NCBI RefSeq assembly: GCF_003003285.1
Contig: NZ_PVTP01000001.1
Location: 414,923 to 478,922 of the forward strand
Length of the DNA stretch: 64,000 bases
Source: Yoonia maritima
GTDB taxonomy: Bacteria; Pseudomonadota; Alphaproteobacteria; Rhodobacterales; Rhodobacteraceae
Reading direction: 5' to 3'
Shown: in pieces, positions 1 to 8,777 of the stretch
Numbering within the stretch: the first letter of the stretch is position 1
How the letters are laid out: each line of letters begins with the position of its first letter
The notes under the pieces: generated by a model
The model's input: the letters and a program-made list of their open reading frames with translations, nothing else
What the model was told of the DNA's origin: nothing
Database searches by the model: none
Position numbers and translations under genes: made by a program

Positions 1-554
1 AGGAAGATCGCAAGGATCAGGGCAGCAAGACCTGCAGTTTCGTGAACAACGATACCACCAGCAAAGTCACGCACACCAGTTTCACCAAAGATGCCGCCAT
101 CAGACAAGAAGCCGCCGCCCCAGATCCAGTGCGTCACAGGTGCATAGCAAAGCAGCATCCAAAGTGCCGAGAAAAGTAGCACAAATCCAAAGCCGATACG
201 TTCAACATATGCACCAACGATCAGTGCGGGCGTGATGATGGCAAAGGTCATTTGGAAGGCAAAGAACAGCACTTCGGGAATTGAACCACTAAGCGTGTCG
301 GCATCGATGCCAGAAAGGAACATTTTGTCCAGACCGCCCCAAAAGGCGTTGCCTGAGCCGCCAAATGCGATGGAATAGCCCAGCGCGAGCCAAAGAATGC
401 TCATTAAACATGCGATTGCATAGCAATGCATAAAGACGCTGAGAACATTGCGTGCGCGCACCAACCCCCCGTAAAACAATGCCAGTCCTGGCAGTGTCAT
501 GAATAGTACAAGCGCCGTGGCTACGATGATCCACGCTGTATCCGCTCCGTTCAT
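1..554 (-). CDS. amt: Ammonium transporter Amt (3' end outside window)
   Basis: Inner-membrane ammonium channel/transporter of the Amt/MEP/Rh family. The 184 visible residues start MNGADTAWIIVATALVLF and cover about the first five membrane segments. Family hallmarks are present: the FFAFQMTFAIITPAL segment that carries the Phe gate, THWIWGGG, and DFAGGIVVHETAG with the first pore histidine. The start is ATG with a clear GGAGGGG ribosome site 6 nt upstream. No glnK gene lies directly upstream; the next gene on this strand (pncC) ends 148 nt away. I saw no sigma54 promoter (GG-N10-GC) in the gap. The family call is secure; the substrate is inferred from the family. The C-terminal part runs off the window. 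Confidence 0.93.
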   Translation of the reverse strand, partial: MNGADTAWIIVATALVLFMTLPGLALFYGGLVRARNVLSVFMHCYAIACLMSILWLALGYSIAFGGSGNAFWGGLDKMFLSGIDADTLSGSIPEVLFFAFQMTFAIITPALIVGAYVERIGFGFVLLFSALWMLLCYAPVTHWIWGGGFLSDGGIFGETGVRDFAGGIVVHETAGLAALILAIF

Positions 555-702
555 AATGTCCCCTCCGTTTGGGTTTTCCCATTGAGGCGGCGTTAATGCG
601 GATTCGGAACGCTAAGAAAAGTAGCAAAGGTGGAAATCAACCGCCTAAGTTTGCATCGGTTCGTAGACTGCGAGCTTAATGATCAAAAAATAAACGGTGT
701 GA

Positions 703-1179
703 TTAATTATTATGCTTAACTGAATCTACTGCGGTTAGCAGCAGTGCGACTGCATGATCGCGTGCGCCTTGTCTGACCCTTTCGCGCCCAATTGCCCTAA
801 ATTCGATAGTTTCCGTATGGCAAACGTCGGCTGTTGCAATGCCAAAGCAAACGCGGCCTTCGGGTTTGTGTTCTGATCCGCCCGGACCAGCGATGCCCGT
901 GATCGACACCGCAATCTGTGCATCGGAATGCGTAATCGCACCGCGCGCCATTTCGTCTGCGACCTGTTCGGATACAGCACCATAGGCGGCAAGCGTCTTA
1001 TCACTTACCCCCAACATCTGCATTTTCGCGGCGTTCGTATAGGTGACAAACCCACGGTCAAATATCGCAGAGCTTCCGGCTGTATCGGTGATTGCAGCCG
1101 CTACCATGCCGCCCGTGCAGCTTTCTGCGGTGGCTATCATTACGCCTTTGGCGCTGGCGGCATCGATCAGCGTTTTCAC
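703..1179 (-). CDS. pncC: CinA-family nicotinamide-nucleotide amidohydrolase PncC
   Basis: 158 aa, the size of a stand-alone CinA C-terminal domain. Enzymes of this family deamidate nicotinamide mononucleotide to nicotinate mononucleotide, recycling pyridine nucleotides in the cytoplasm. The N-terminal ATAESCTGG motif and the TGIAGPGG motif are the family signatures. The start is GTG, overlapping the pgpA stop as GTGA, so translation is probably coupled. It is the last gene of the ispDF-pgpA-pncC operon. No competence role should be read from the old CinA name, because the N-terminal MoaB-like domain is absent. Confidence 0.9.
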   Translation of the reverse strand: MKTLIDAASAKGVMIATAESCTGGMVAAAITDTAGSSAIFDRGFVTYTNAAKMQMLGVSDKTLAAYGAVSEQVADEMARGAITHSDAQIAVSITGIAGPGGSEHKPEGRVCFGIATADVCHTETIEFRAIGRERVRQGARDHAVALLLTAVDSVKHNN

Positions 1180-1664
1180 ATCAGTAACCCGTGTGAAAGT
1201 CCAGCGAGTACGATAACGACGACTGCAGCAAAAAGGCCTGCAATCACATCGTCCAACATTACGCCGGTTGCGTCATTGCGGCGATCTGCCCAGCCAATCG
1301 GACCCCATTTGGTGATGTCGAACAGGCGAAACAGCAAGAATGCAGCGATCCAGCCGGGCCATAGTGCGGTGATGTTCGCTGACATCATATGTGCGCCATA
1401 TGCGACAGGCAGCAATGCGATCCACTGGCCACAGACTTCGTCGATCACGATCTCGGATGGATCGTGGTTTTCTTTTCCGCGTGTTTCTTCTTTCGTGGCC
1501 CAGACGCCGACGAAATAGGAAACCACAGCACCTGCAAGCAGCCCCCATGGGCCAAGAAGCGCGTAGATCAGCCATGCGGCGGGCAGGGCGGCCAGTGACC
1601 CCCACGTTCCGGGTGCAGGGCGCATGTGCCCGACATAAAAGAAGGTCGCGATTAAATGGGTCAT
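1176..1664 (-). CDS. pgpA: Phosphatidylglycerophosphatase A
   Basis: 162 aa integral membrane enzyme of the PgpA family, which dephosphorylates phosphatidylglycerophosphate to phosphatidylglycerol. The PAPGTWGSLAALPAAW segment near residue 16 and EIVIDEVCGQWIALL in the middle carry the conserved acidic residues and glycines. Three to four hydrophobic segments are visible. It starts at an ATG that overlaps the ispDF stop as ATGA and ends overlapping pncC, so it sits inside a tight three-gene operon. Family assignment is firm; activity is inferred. Confidence 0.93.
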   Translation of the reverse strand: MTHLIATFFYVGHMRPAPGTWGSLAALPAAWLIYALLGPWGLLAGAVVSYFVGVWATKEETRGKENHDPSEIVIDEVCGQWIALLPVAYGAHMMSANITALWPGWIAAFLLFRLFDITKWGPIGWADRRNDATGVMLDDVIAGLFAAVVVIVLAGLSHGLLM

Positions 1665-2791
1665 GGTTTCACCAATGTTGCTGTTGCGAGTGCCGCGATG
1701 CCTTCACCGCGTCCTGTGAAGCCTAGGCGCTCTGAAGTTGTGGCTTTGACGCTGATCCGGTCAGCGGCAAGCCCCATGATTTGCGCCATGGCCGATTTCA
1801 TTGCGGGTTGGTGTGGTCCGACTTTGGGAAACTCGCAAACAAGCGTGCAGTCGATGTTGCTAATGCGGTAACCCTGTTCGGTGGCGAGTCCGACGGCATG
1901 TTCAAGGAAGATATGACTGGCTGCACCTTTCCATTGCGGATCAGTGGGCGGAAAGTGTTGACCAATATCGCCCATCCCCAATGCGCCATAGATCGCGTCG
2001 GTCACGGCATGCATGCCAACATCAGCGTCTGAGTGCCCCTGTAGGCTGCGTTCAAAGGGAACTTTTACACCGCAAAGCCACACATGGTCGCCGGGACCAA
2101 AGCGGTGTACGTCGTAACCATTCCCACATCTGATATCCATCTCGCGCCTCATGAGTTTTTCCGCGCGCGCAAAGTCGCTCGGGGTCGTGATTTTGATGTT
2201 ATCCTCATCGCCTGCCACGATCGCGACGTCTAGTCCTGCGGCGCGTGCGACTGACACATCATCGGTTGCGGTAATGTCGCTTGTTTCATGTGCGGCAAGC
2301 AGCGGCGCGAGCGCAAAGCCTTGCGGAGTTTGTGCGCGGAAAAGGCCATTTCTGTCTTGTGTTCCAGTAACATGCCCTTCTGCGCCATGCCACAATGTAT
2401 CGGTCACCGCGACGGCAGGGGCAGCGCCCGGGTAGGTTCCTAAGGCATCGAGCACGCGGTCGATAATCTGAGATGTGACCATTGGGCGCGCTGCGTCATG
2501 AATAAGGACATGTGTCGCGTCCGTCACCGCCCGAAGCCCGGCAAGAACAGATTCTTGCCGTGTAGCTCCGCCGGTCACAATCGTGGCTGAGAGTGTGTCA
2601 TTCCAAACGGCAGTGTCGCGATCATCAGGATGTAGCACGAGTATGATCTGTCCGACGTCTGGATGATCTGCGAATGGTTGGATCGCATGGGCGGCAATTG
2701 TCTTGCCGTTAAGCAATTGCCACTGCTTTGGTAGCTCACCACCTGCACGGGTTCCGCGCCCGGCTGCTACGATGATTGCGGCTGTTTTCAT
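1661..2791 (-). CDS. ispDF: Bifunctional IspD/IspF of the MEP isoprenoid pathway
   Basis: 376 aa fusion. Residues 1-217 are the IspD cytidylyltransferase (IIVAAGRGTRAG near the start, HDAARPMV around 98-105). Residues 218-376 are IspF, 2-C-methyl-D-erythritol 2,4-cyclodiphosphate synthase, with the metal-binding DVH, the HSDAD motif and GDIGQHFPPTD. It therefore supplies steps three and five of the MEP pathway. The IspDF fusion is common in alphaproteobacteria. I chose the ATG at 2791 because AAAGGA lies just upstream and the IspD domain begins at once; an in-frame extension upstream has no homology. It heads the ispDF-pgpA-pncC operon, divergent from dusB. Confidence 0.95.
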   Translation of the reverse strand: MKTAAIIVAAGRGTRAGGELPKQWQLLNGKTIAAHAIQPFADHPDVGQIILVLHPDDRDTAVWNDTLSATIVTGGATRQESVLAGLRAVTDATHVLIHDAARPMVTSQIIDRVLDALGTYPGAAPAVAVTDTLWHGAEGHVTGTQDRNGLFRAQTPQGFALAPLLAAHETSDITATDDVSVARAAGLDVAIVAGDEDNIKITTPSDFARAEKLMRREMDIRCGNGYDVHRFGPGDHVWLCGVKVPFERSLQGHSDADVGMHAVTDAIYGALGMGDIGQHFPPTDPQWKGAASHIFLEHAVGLATEQGYRISNIDCTLVCEFPKVGPHQPAMKSAMAQIMGLAADRISVKATTSERLGFTGRGEGIAALATATLVKP

Positions 2792-2977
2792 ATTGCTGCG
2801 TTCCTTTGGTCTGTTTTGGTTTACGGTCCAAAGGGCTGAGGCGCAATTCGACAATTTGCGCGGCTATATGCACAATAATTAGGCACTTGCCATTATATTT
2901 CGTGATTTTGGCGGGGGTTTCGTTGTGAAAACAGGCGTTTCGACTTAGGTCATGCACAACGCACACCCTTTAAGCGA

Positions 2978-3979
2978 ATGACTGTTCCTTTGGCAAATAA
3001 CGAATCGATCATGCTCAACGATGTGGCTTTGCAGCCTCCCGTTGCGCTTGCGCCATTGGCGGGCATTACCGATCTCCCGTTTCGGCAGCTTGTCGCGTCT
3101 TTTGGCGCGGGCTGGGTTGTGAGTGAAATGGTCGCGAGTCAGGAAATGGTTCAGGCCAAGCCCGGGGTGCGCGAACGTGCCGAGCTTGGCTATGACCAAG
3201 AGGGTACAGCCGTTCAGATCGCCGGGCGCGATGCCTATTGGATGGCCGAGGCAGCCCGCATGATAGAGGCCAATGGCGCGGCCATGATCGATATCAATAT
3301 GGGATGCCCTGCGAAAAAGGTGACCAACGGTTATTCAGGCTCGGCATTACTACGAACACCTGATCACGCCTTGTCGTTGATCGAGGCCGTAGTGAATGCC
3401 GTAAACGTGCCCGTCACCTTAAAGACACGGCTAGGTTGGGATGATGACAGCCTCAACGCCGCTGACGTTGCTAAGCGTGCGGAAGATGCTGGGATCAAAC
3501 TGGTTACGATCCACGGGCGTACGCGATGTCAGTTTTACAAAGGTGCCGCCGACTGGTCTGCGATTGGCGCAATCAAATATGCCGTCACGATCCCTGTCAT
3601 CGCAAACGGCGACATTATTGATGCAGCCACTGCACGTCAGGCGTTGGACCTGTCAGAGGCTGATGGCGTGATGATCGGGCGTGGCGCGCAGGGGCGGCCT
3701 TGGGTCCTGGCGCAAGTTGCAACCGCACTTCATGGCGGGCCGGACGTGAAAGTCCCAGAAGGGGATGCTTTAGTCAATCTGGTCAGCACTCATTATGAGG
3801 CAATGCTGTCGTTCTATGGAGCTGAATTGGGGCGCAAAGTCTCTCGTAAGCATTTGGGTTGGTACATGGATGATACCCAAGCCGATCCAGTCTTGCGCAA
3901 AGCCATTTTGACCCACGCAGACCCGCGCGATGTCTTGCGTGATCTTCCCGAAGCTCTTAGCCAAAAGGTACCCGCATGA
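2978..3979 (+). CDS. dusB: tRNA-dihydrouridine synthase DusB (NifR3)
   Basis: 333 aa FMN-dependent enzyme that reduces uridine in the tRNA D-loop. The N-terminal APLAGITDLPFR motif, the INMGCPAKKV motif with the catalytic cysteine, and GRTRCQFYKGAADW are all present in a TIM-barrel protein of normal length. It is the first gene of the dusB-ntrB-ntrC operon, the arrangement first described as nifR3-ntrB-ntrC in Rhodobacter capsulatus. Its stop overlaps the ntrB start. An alternative ATG at 3011 would remove 11 residues that have no clear homology, and neither start has a strong ribosome site. Confidence 0.93.
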   Translation: MTVPLANNESIMLNDVALQPPVALAPLAGITDLPFRQLVASFGAGWVVSEMVASQEMVQAKPGVRERAELGYDQEGTAVQIAGRDAYWMAEAARMIEANGAAMIDINMGCPAKKVTNGYSGSALLRTPDHALSLIEAVVNAVNVPVTLKTRLGWDDDSLNAADVAKRAEDAGIKLVTIHGRTRCQFYKGAADWSAIGAIKYAVTIPVIANGDIIDAATARQALDLSEADGVMIGRGAQGRPWVLAQVATALHGGPDVKVPEGDALVNLVSTHYEAMLSFYGAELGRKVSRKHLGWYMDDTQADPVLRKAILTHADPRDVLRDLPEALSQKVPA

Positions 3980-5052
3980 TACTTGATACTGCGCTTTGGT
4001 CGTCTTTGCCTGTGCCCGCGTTAATGTTGGATGGGGATGACTTGATTATCTCTAGCAACCCAGCCGCTGAAAGTTTTCTGAACATGTCCAGCAAATCGCT
4101 GACAGGTCAGCGGATTTGGGAAAAGGTCATGATCGACGCACCGCTTGAGGAGCCATTCGATCGTGCCCGCAAGAACCGGTCGTCGCTGTTTGTGAACGAC
4201 GTGAACGTTGGTAGCGGTGAACGTGCACCGATGATGTGTAACCTGCAATTCGCGCCATTGCAGGGCAGCGAAGAGGTCATGATCGTGATGATCAGCCCGC
4301 GCGAAATTGCGAGCCGCGTGAACCAGCATCATTCGTCCGAAAAGGCCGCGAAATCGGCGATCGGTATGGCTGAAATGCTTGCCCATGAAATCAAGAACCC
4401 ACTGGCTGGAATTACAGGTGCGGCACAGCTTCTTTCGATGGGGCTCAGCACTGAAGATCAGGAAATGACGGACCTGATCGTCGAAGAAAGCCGCCGTATC
4501 GTGAAGCTACTGGAGCAGGTGGAACAATTTGGGAATCTGCGGCCGCCGTTGTTGAAGGCTGTCAATATTCACGACATTCTAGATCGCGCACGACAGTCAG
4601 CCTCAGTCGGGTTTGGCGCACATATGCTTTATATAGAAGACTACGATCCATCATTGCCGCAGACCTTGGCGGATGGGGATCAACTGCTGCAGGTCTTTTT
4701 GAACCTGCTGAAAAACGCATCAGAAGCAAACAAAGAAGGTGGGGCAATTCGCCTTCACACCTTTTATGACACTTCGCTGCGAGTGCGTCGTTCTGATGGA
4801 ACGCAGGCGCGTCTGCCGCTTCAGATCGAAATCATCGACAATGGTCCTGGCTTACCGCCCGAGATTGCAAACGACATATTTGAACCATTTGTGTCTGGTA
4901 AAGAAAACGGCACCGGTCTTGGGCTGGCGCTTGTGTCAAAGCTCATCAGCGATGGGGGCGGCTGGATTACAGTTGATAGCGTCCCCGGTCGCACTGTGTT
5001 CCGCATATCTTTACCACTGGCACCAAAAGAGACCGAAGTAGGAGAAAACTAA
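3976..5052 (+). CDS. ntrB: Nitrogen sensor histidine kinase NtrB
   Basis: 358 aa soluble kinase/phosphatase that controls NtrC according to PII signals. A PAS-like domain fills residues 10-110. The dimerisation domain follows with phospho-acceptor His137 in [13 protein letters not shown], then the ATPase domain with NLLKNASEA (N box), DNGPGLP and GTGLGLALV. There is no membrane segment, as expected for NtrB. The ATG overlaps the dusB stop by 4 nt, and the gene ends on the first base of ntrC, so the three genes are translationally coupled. Confidence 0.95.
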   Translation: MILDTALWSSLPVPALMLDGDDLIISSNPAAESFLNMSSKSLTGQRIWEKVMIDAPLEEPFDRARKNRSSLFVNDVNVGSGERAPMMCNLQFAPLQGSEEVMIVMISPREIASRVNQHHSSEKAAKSAIGMAEMLAHEIKNPLAGITGAAQLLSMGLSTEDQEMTDLIVEESRRIVKLLEQVEQFGNLRPPLLKAVNIHDILDRARQSASVGFGAHMLYIEDYDPSLPQTLADGDQLLQVFLNLLKNASEANKEGGAIRLHTFYDTSLRVRRSDGTQARLPLQIEIIDNGPGLPPEIANDIFEPFVSGKENGTGLGLALVSKLISDGGGWITVDSVPGRTVFRISLPLAPKETEVGEN

Positions 5053-6425
5053 TGGACGGTACCGTTCTTGTTGCAGATGATGACCGGACAATCCGGACCG
5101 TACTGACTCAAGCGTTGACGCGGGCAGGGTGCAAAGTACACGCGACATCGTCACTGGTGACTTTGATGCGTTGGGTTGATGAAGGCAAAGGCGATCTTGT
5201 CATTTCAGATGTGGTGATGCCGGATGGAAATGGGCTTGATCAGCTCCCTAAAATTGCAGCGGCCCGGCCGGGTTTGCCGGTTATTGTCATATCGGCGCAA
5301 AACACGATTATGACCGCAATTCAGGCCGCTGAGGCGGACGCCTATGACTATTTGCCAAAACCGTTCGATTTGCCCGACCTTATGAAGCGCGCAGCACGTG
5401 CATTGGAAGTGAAGCGGCGCGCTCCTAACACACGAAACGTCGATACGGTTGCATCTGAGCAAGCCGGCGATTTGCCCTTGGTTGGCCGCACGCCGGTCAT
5501 GCAGGCGCTGTACCGGCTTGTCGCGCGTGTGATGAATACGCAATTGCCAGTTTTGATTACTGGTGAAAGTGGCACAGGGAAATCGCTGATTGCGCGCGCT
5601 GTGCATGATTTTTCGGATCGTCGCAGTCTGCCGTTCGTGGTGGTTTCCGCTGCTGATTTAGAAGGTATGGATGGCCCGTCTGCGGTTCTAAGCCGTGCGA
5701 AGGGCGGGTCGATCCTATTTGATGAAGTCAGCGACCTTTCGGATGATGCTCAAGGGCGGATCGTACGGATGCTTGATGCGCTTGGCGACAACGCGCCGCG
5801 CATCATGGCGACGTCTCAGTCTGACCTGATGGCCCGCATGGAAGACGGCAAGTTCCGTGAGGATCTGTTTTATCGCCTTGGCGGCGTGACGGTTGATGTT
5901 CCTTCGTTACGTGAACGTGTGGATGACATCCCCTTGCTTGCGGAACATTTCCTCGCCCGTTCTGAACGCGACGGTGCGCCCGTCCGCCGCTTTGGCGAAT
6001 CTGCATTGGAATTGGTTCGCGCCTATAGCTGGCCGGGCAATGTGCGTCAGTTAGAAAACGCGGTGCGTCGTCTGGTCTTTACGGCTGCAGAGGAAGAGAT
6101 CACCCGTGCCGAGGTCGAAATGGTCTTGGGTAACCAGCCTGCAATAGAACCGCTACGATCTGGAGGAGAGGGGGAAAAGCTTTCTGCGAGCGTCGGAAAA
6201 CATCTGCGGCGTTACTTTGACTTGCATGGTGGCGTGCTGCCGCCGCCGGGCCTATACAATCGCATTTTGAAAGAGGTTGAAGGGCCGTTGATTGAAATTG
6301 CGCTGGATGCGACCGGCGGAAATCAGGCCAAATGTGCTGATTTACTTGGTATCAACCGCAATACTTTGCGTAAGAAGATCACTGACCTCGATATCCGCGT
6401 GACACGCCGCCGCAAATTGATGTAA
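5052..6425 (+). CDS. ntrC: Nitrogen response regulator NtrC, GAFTGA-less (Rhodobacter type)
   Basis: 457 aa. Receiver domain with phospho-acceptor Asp53; AAA+ domain with Walker A GESGTGKS (171-178) and Walker B ILFDEV (221-226); C-terminal Fis-type helix-turn-helix around [18 protein letters not shown]. The sigma54-contacting GAFTGA loop, expected between the PFVVVSA segment and Walker B, is missing altogether; about 25 residues are deleted there. R. capsulatus NtrC also lacks it and works with the housekeeping sigma factor, so this protein probably activates sigma70-type promoters. It is phosphorylated by NtrB and follows it with a one-base overlap. Confidence 0.95.
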   Translation: MDGTVLVADDDRTIRTVLTQALTRAGCKVHATSSLVTLMRWVDEGKGDLVISDVVMPDGNGLDQLPKIAAARPGLPVIVISAQNTIMTAIQAAEADAYDYLPKPFDLPDLMKRAARALEVKRRAPNTRNVDTVASEQAGDLPLVGRTPVMQALYRLVARVMNTQLPVLITGESGTGKSLIARAVHDFSDRRSLPFVVVSAADLEGMDGPSAVLSRAKGGSILFDEVSDLSDDAQGRIVRMLDALGDNAPRIMATSQSDLMARMEDGKFREDLFYRLGGVTVDVPSLRERVDDIPLLAEHFLARSERDGAPVRRFGESALELVRAYSWPGNVRQLENAVRRLVFTAAEEEITRAEVEMVLGNQPAIEPLRSGGEGEKLSASVGKHLRRYFDLHGGVLPPPGLYNRILKEVEGPLIEIALDATGGNQAKCADLLGINRNTLRKKITDLDIRVTRRRKLM

Positions 6426-6439
6426 AACCGCAACAGGAC

Positions 6440-6505
6440 CGTGGCGGATGTGCTTCTATGATGCATAGCTGCCACGTGTACCGGCGGCAATGTGGGAAAA
6501 CCCAC
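6440..6505 (+). other. Two hairpins between ntrC and ntrY
   Basis: The 102-nt gap holds two stem-loops. The first (6440-6476) is nested: CGTGGC pairs with GCCACG and encloses CTATG-atg-CATAG. The second (6492-6505) is GTGGG-aaaa-CCCAC. No T-run follows, so neither is a classical terminator. They may trim or attenuate the ntrBC message before ntrYX. The second resembles the GGTGGGTTT palindrome downstream of phoB. Confidence 0.5.
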
Positions 6506-6527
6506 CTAAATAAAATGAGACTGAGGC

Positions 6528-8777
6528 GTGCGGCGTACCTTTTGGGCCTCTTATATGATGCGGTTTGCGCGTTGGCAGCGCCAACGGCATGTGCAAAGCT
6601 TGTTCACCGGCGCATTGATTGTCGCGGGACCCATTCTTGCCGTTATCACATACGTCATCATCGGTCCTTGGGGACAAGGCGCTTCGTCATCGCAGCTGCG
6701 GCTGATTCTTTTATCTGACCTTGTATATGTGTTGGTCGTTATGGCTGTTGTCATGCGCCAGGTCGCACGGATGGTTGCCGCGCGACGGGCAAAATCGGCA
6801 GGGTCGCGATTGCACTTACGGCTTACAGGTGTGTTTGCGGTTTCCGCTTTGATCCCCACGGTCCTTGTCGCTGTTTTCTCAGTTTTACTGATCTCGGTCG
6901 CGCTTGATGGGCTATTTTCCGAACCCGTTGGTAATGTTTTGCGAACATCATTGACCACTGCGCAGGCCTACGAAGAGGAACACCGCCAAGAATTGACCCG
7001 CGATGCAACTGGTCTGGCCGGGTTTCTGAATCGTGAACGACAAGCAAACCTGTTTATGGATGATGGAGAAGTGCGGCGTGCGCTTGGGGATGTGCAGCCA
7101 CAAATCGATAGATCGCTGTCTGAAGCCTATGTCGTTGACGGTAACGGCGCAATATCGGCGCGCGGATCAGGGTCATATGATTTTGATTATGAACGACCAA
7201 GTGATGAAAATTTCGCCGATGCTGATGCTCTTGGACTAGCGATTATCGAAGACGTTGAAAATAACGAATTCCGTGCTCTGATGCCGTTAACGGCATTTCG
7301 CAACCGATACCTTTACGTCACACGAAGTGTGGACGGCAACGTACTGTCTTTGTTGAATGATACAACCCAAACAGTCGAGCAGTATGAGCTGTTGGCGAAT
7401 GAACGCGGTAAAATGTTATTCCAGTTCGGCCTATTGTATCTTGGGTTTGCAGTCATTCTGATCCTTGCTGCGATTTGGGGCGGGCTTTGGTTCGCAGAGC
7501 GTTTGTCGCGGCCAATTGGTCGCTTGGTGTCAGCATCGCAACGCGTCGGTGCGGGTGATTTGGATGTGCGTGTTATCGAAGACGATGGTGATGACGAAAT
7601 TTCACAATTAGGGCATTTCTTTAATTTGATGACCGGTCAGCTTAAGGGGCAGCGCGACGAGCTGTTAGAGACCAACCGTCTAACAGAACAACGCCGGCGG
7701 CTGTTCGATTCCGTTCTTAGTTCAGTGACTTCAGGTGTTGTTGGGTTGGATGCTGATGGCCGCGTTACGCTTGTTAATCCGTCAGCGCAGCGTCTTTTGT
7801 CGGTGAACCCCGATCACGGCCCAACCGCGCTTCCGCTTGCGATCCCCGAATTTTCAGACCTATTTGGTCAAATGATTGCCGCTGGTGCGGATAATGTACA
7901 AGATCAAGTCAACCTGATCCGTAAAGGGCAGCAAGAAAGCTTATTGGTGCGCATGTCGCCACGCCGAAACGCTGTTGGTGCGCTCGAGGGGTATGTTGTG
8001 GCATTTGATGACGTGACCGACCTTGTAAGCGCGCAGCGCATGGCGGCGTGGGGTGATGTTGCACGTCGTATTGCGCATGAAATCAAAAACCCTCTTACAC
8101 CTATCCAGCTATCCGCCGAACGGATCAAACGTAAGTTTGCAAGCCAATTGGGCGATGACGCCAGCAAGCTGGAACAAATGACAGATGTCATCGTACGGCA
8201 GACGAATGACTTGCGCCGTATCGTCGATGACTTTTCGAAATTTGCACGGATGCCGGAGCCGCAGATGGCCGTGGCCGATTTAACGCAGCTTGTCGCTGAT
8301 GCTGTCGCTTTGCAAAAGGCAGGTCAGCCCGATGTTAAAATTACGGCAACCCTTCCTGTTGAAACCATCTTGGCTGACATGGACGGTACAATGATTAGCC
8401 AGGCGTTGACAAACTTGATTAAGAATGCTGGTGAAGCTACTGAAACTTATATGGAAAAAAATGAAGTGGGGGATTACAATCCGCAAGTGCGTGTTGTGAT
8501 GTCGCAGCACGATAACCATGTGCGGATCAGTGTGTCCGACAATGGGATTGGTCTCCCGGAAGATAGAACGCGTTTGTTTGAACCATATGTGACAACTCGC
8601 GACAAAGGGACGGGGCTTGGGCTGCCAATCGTGAAGAAAATTATCGAAGAACACAGCGGGACATTGACCTTAACAGACGCTGAAATCTTCGAAGGACAGG
8701 ACCATGCGGGTGCCTGTGCGATCATTCAACTACCATTAATGTCTGCCGACGCGCAGACCATAAAAATACCAGCATGA
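6528..8777 (+). CDS. ntrY: Sensor histidine kinase NtrY
   Basis: 749 aa membrane sensor kinase, partner of NtrX. Three hydrophobic segments lie in the first 135 residues, then an extracytoplasmic region, a further membrane segment near residue 310, a HAMP linker (SRPIGRLVSASQRVGAGDL), a PAS domain and a kinase core with His517 in [20 protein letters not shown]. ATPase motifs DNGIGLPEDR and GTGLGLPIVKK follow. The family is linked to nitrogen and redox sensing in alphaproteobacteria. The start used is GTG at 6528; an ATG at 6555 would lose nine residues and has no better ribosome site. The stop overlaps ntrX as ATGA. Confidence 0.93.
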   Translation: MRRTFWASYMMRFARWQRQRHVQSLFTGALIVAGPILAVITYVIIGPWGQGASSSQLRLILLSDLVYVLVVMAVVMRQVARMVAARRAKSAGSRLHLRLTGVFAVSALIPTVLVAVFSVLLISVALDGLFSEPVGNVLRTSLTTAQAYEEEHRQELTRDATGLAGFLNRERQANLFMDDGEVRRALGDVQPQIDRSLSEAYVVDGNGAISARGSGSYDFDYERPSDENFADADALGLAIIEDVENNEFRALMPLTAFRNRYLYVTRSVDGNVLSLLNDTTQTVEQYELLANERGKMLFQFGLLYLGFAVILILAAIWGGLWFAERLSRPIGRLVSASQRVGAGDLDVRVIEDDGDDEISQLGHFFNLMTGQLKGQRDELLETNRLTEQRRRLFDSVLSSVTSGVVGLDADGRVTLVNPSAQRLLSVNPDHGPTALPLAIPEFSDLFGQMIAAGADNVQDQVNLIRKGQQESLLVRMSPRRNAVGALEGYVVAFDDVTDLVSAQRMAAWGDVARRIAHEIKNPLTPIQLSAERIKRKFASQLGDDASKLEQMTDVIVRQTNDLRRIVDDFSKFARMPEPQMAVADLTQLVADAVALQKAGQPDVKITATLPVETILADMDGTMISQALTNLIKNAGEATETYMEKNEVGDYNPQVRVVMSQHDNHVRISVSDNGIGLPEDRTRLFEPYVTTRDKGTGLGLPIVKKIIEEHSGTLTLTDAEIFEGQDHAGACAIIQLPLMSADAQTIKIPA

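Noticed and set aside
555..702. Sigma54 or NtrC site upstream of amt
   Set aside because: No GG-N10-GC promoter and no TGCAC-type dyad was found; NtrC here lacks GAFTGA in any case.
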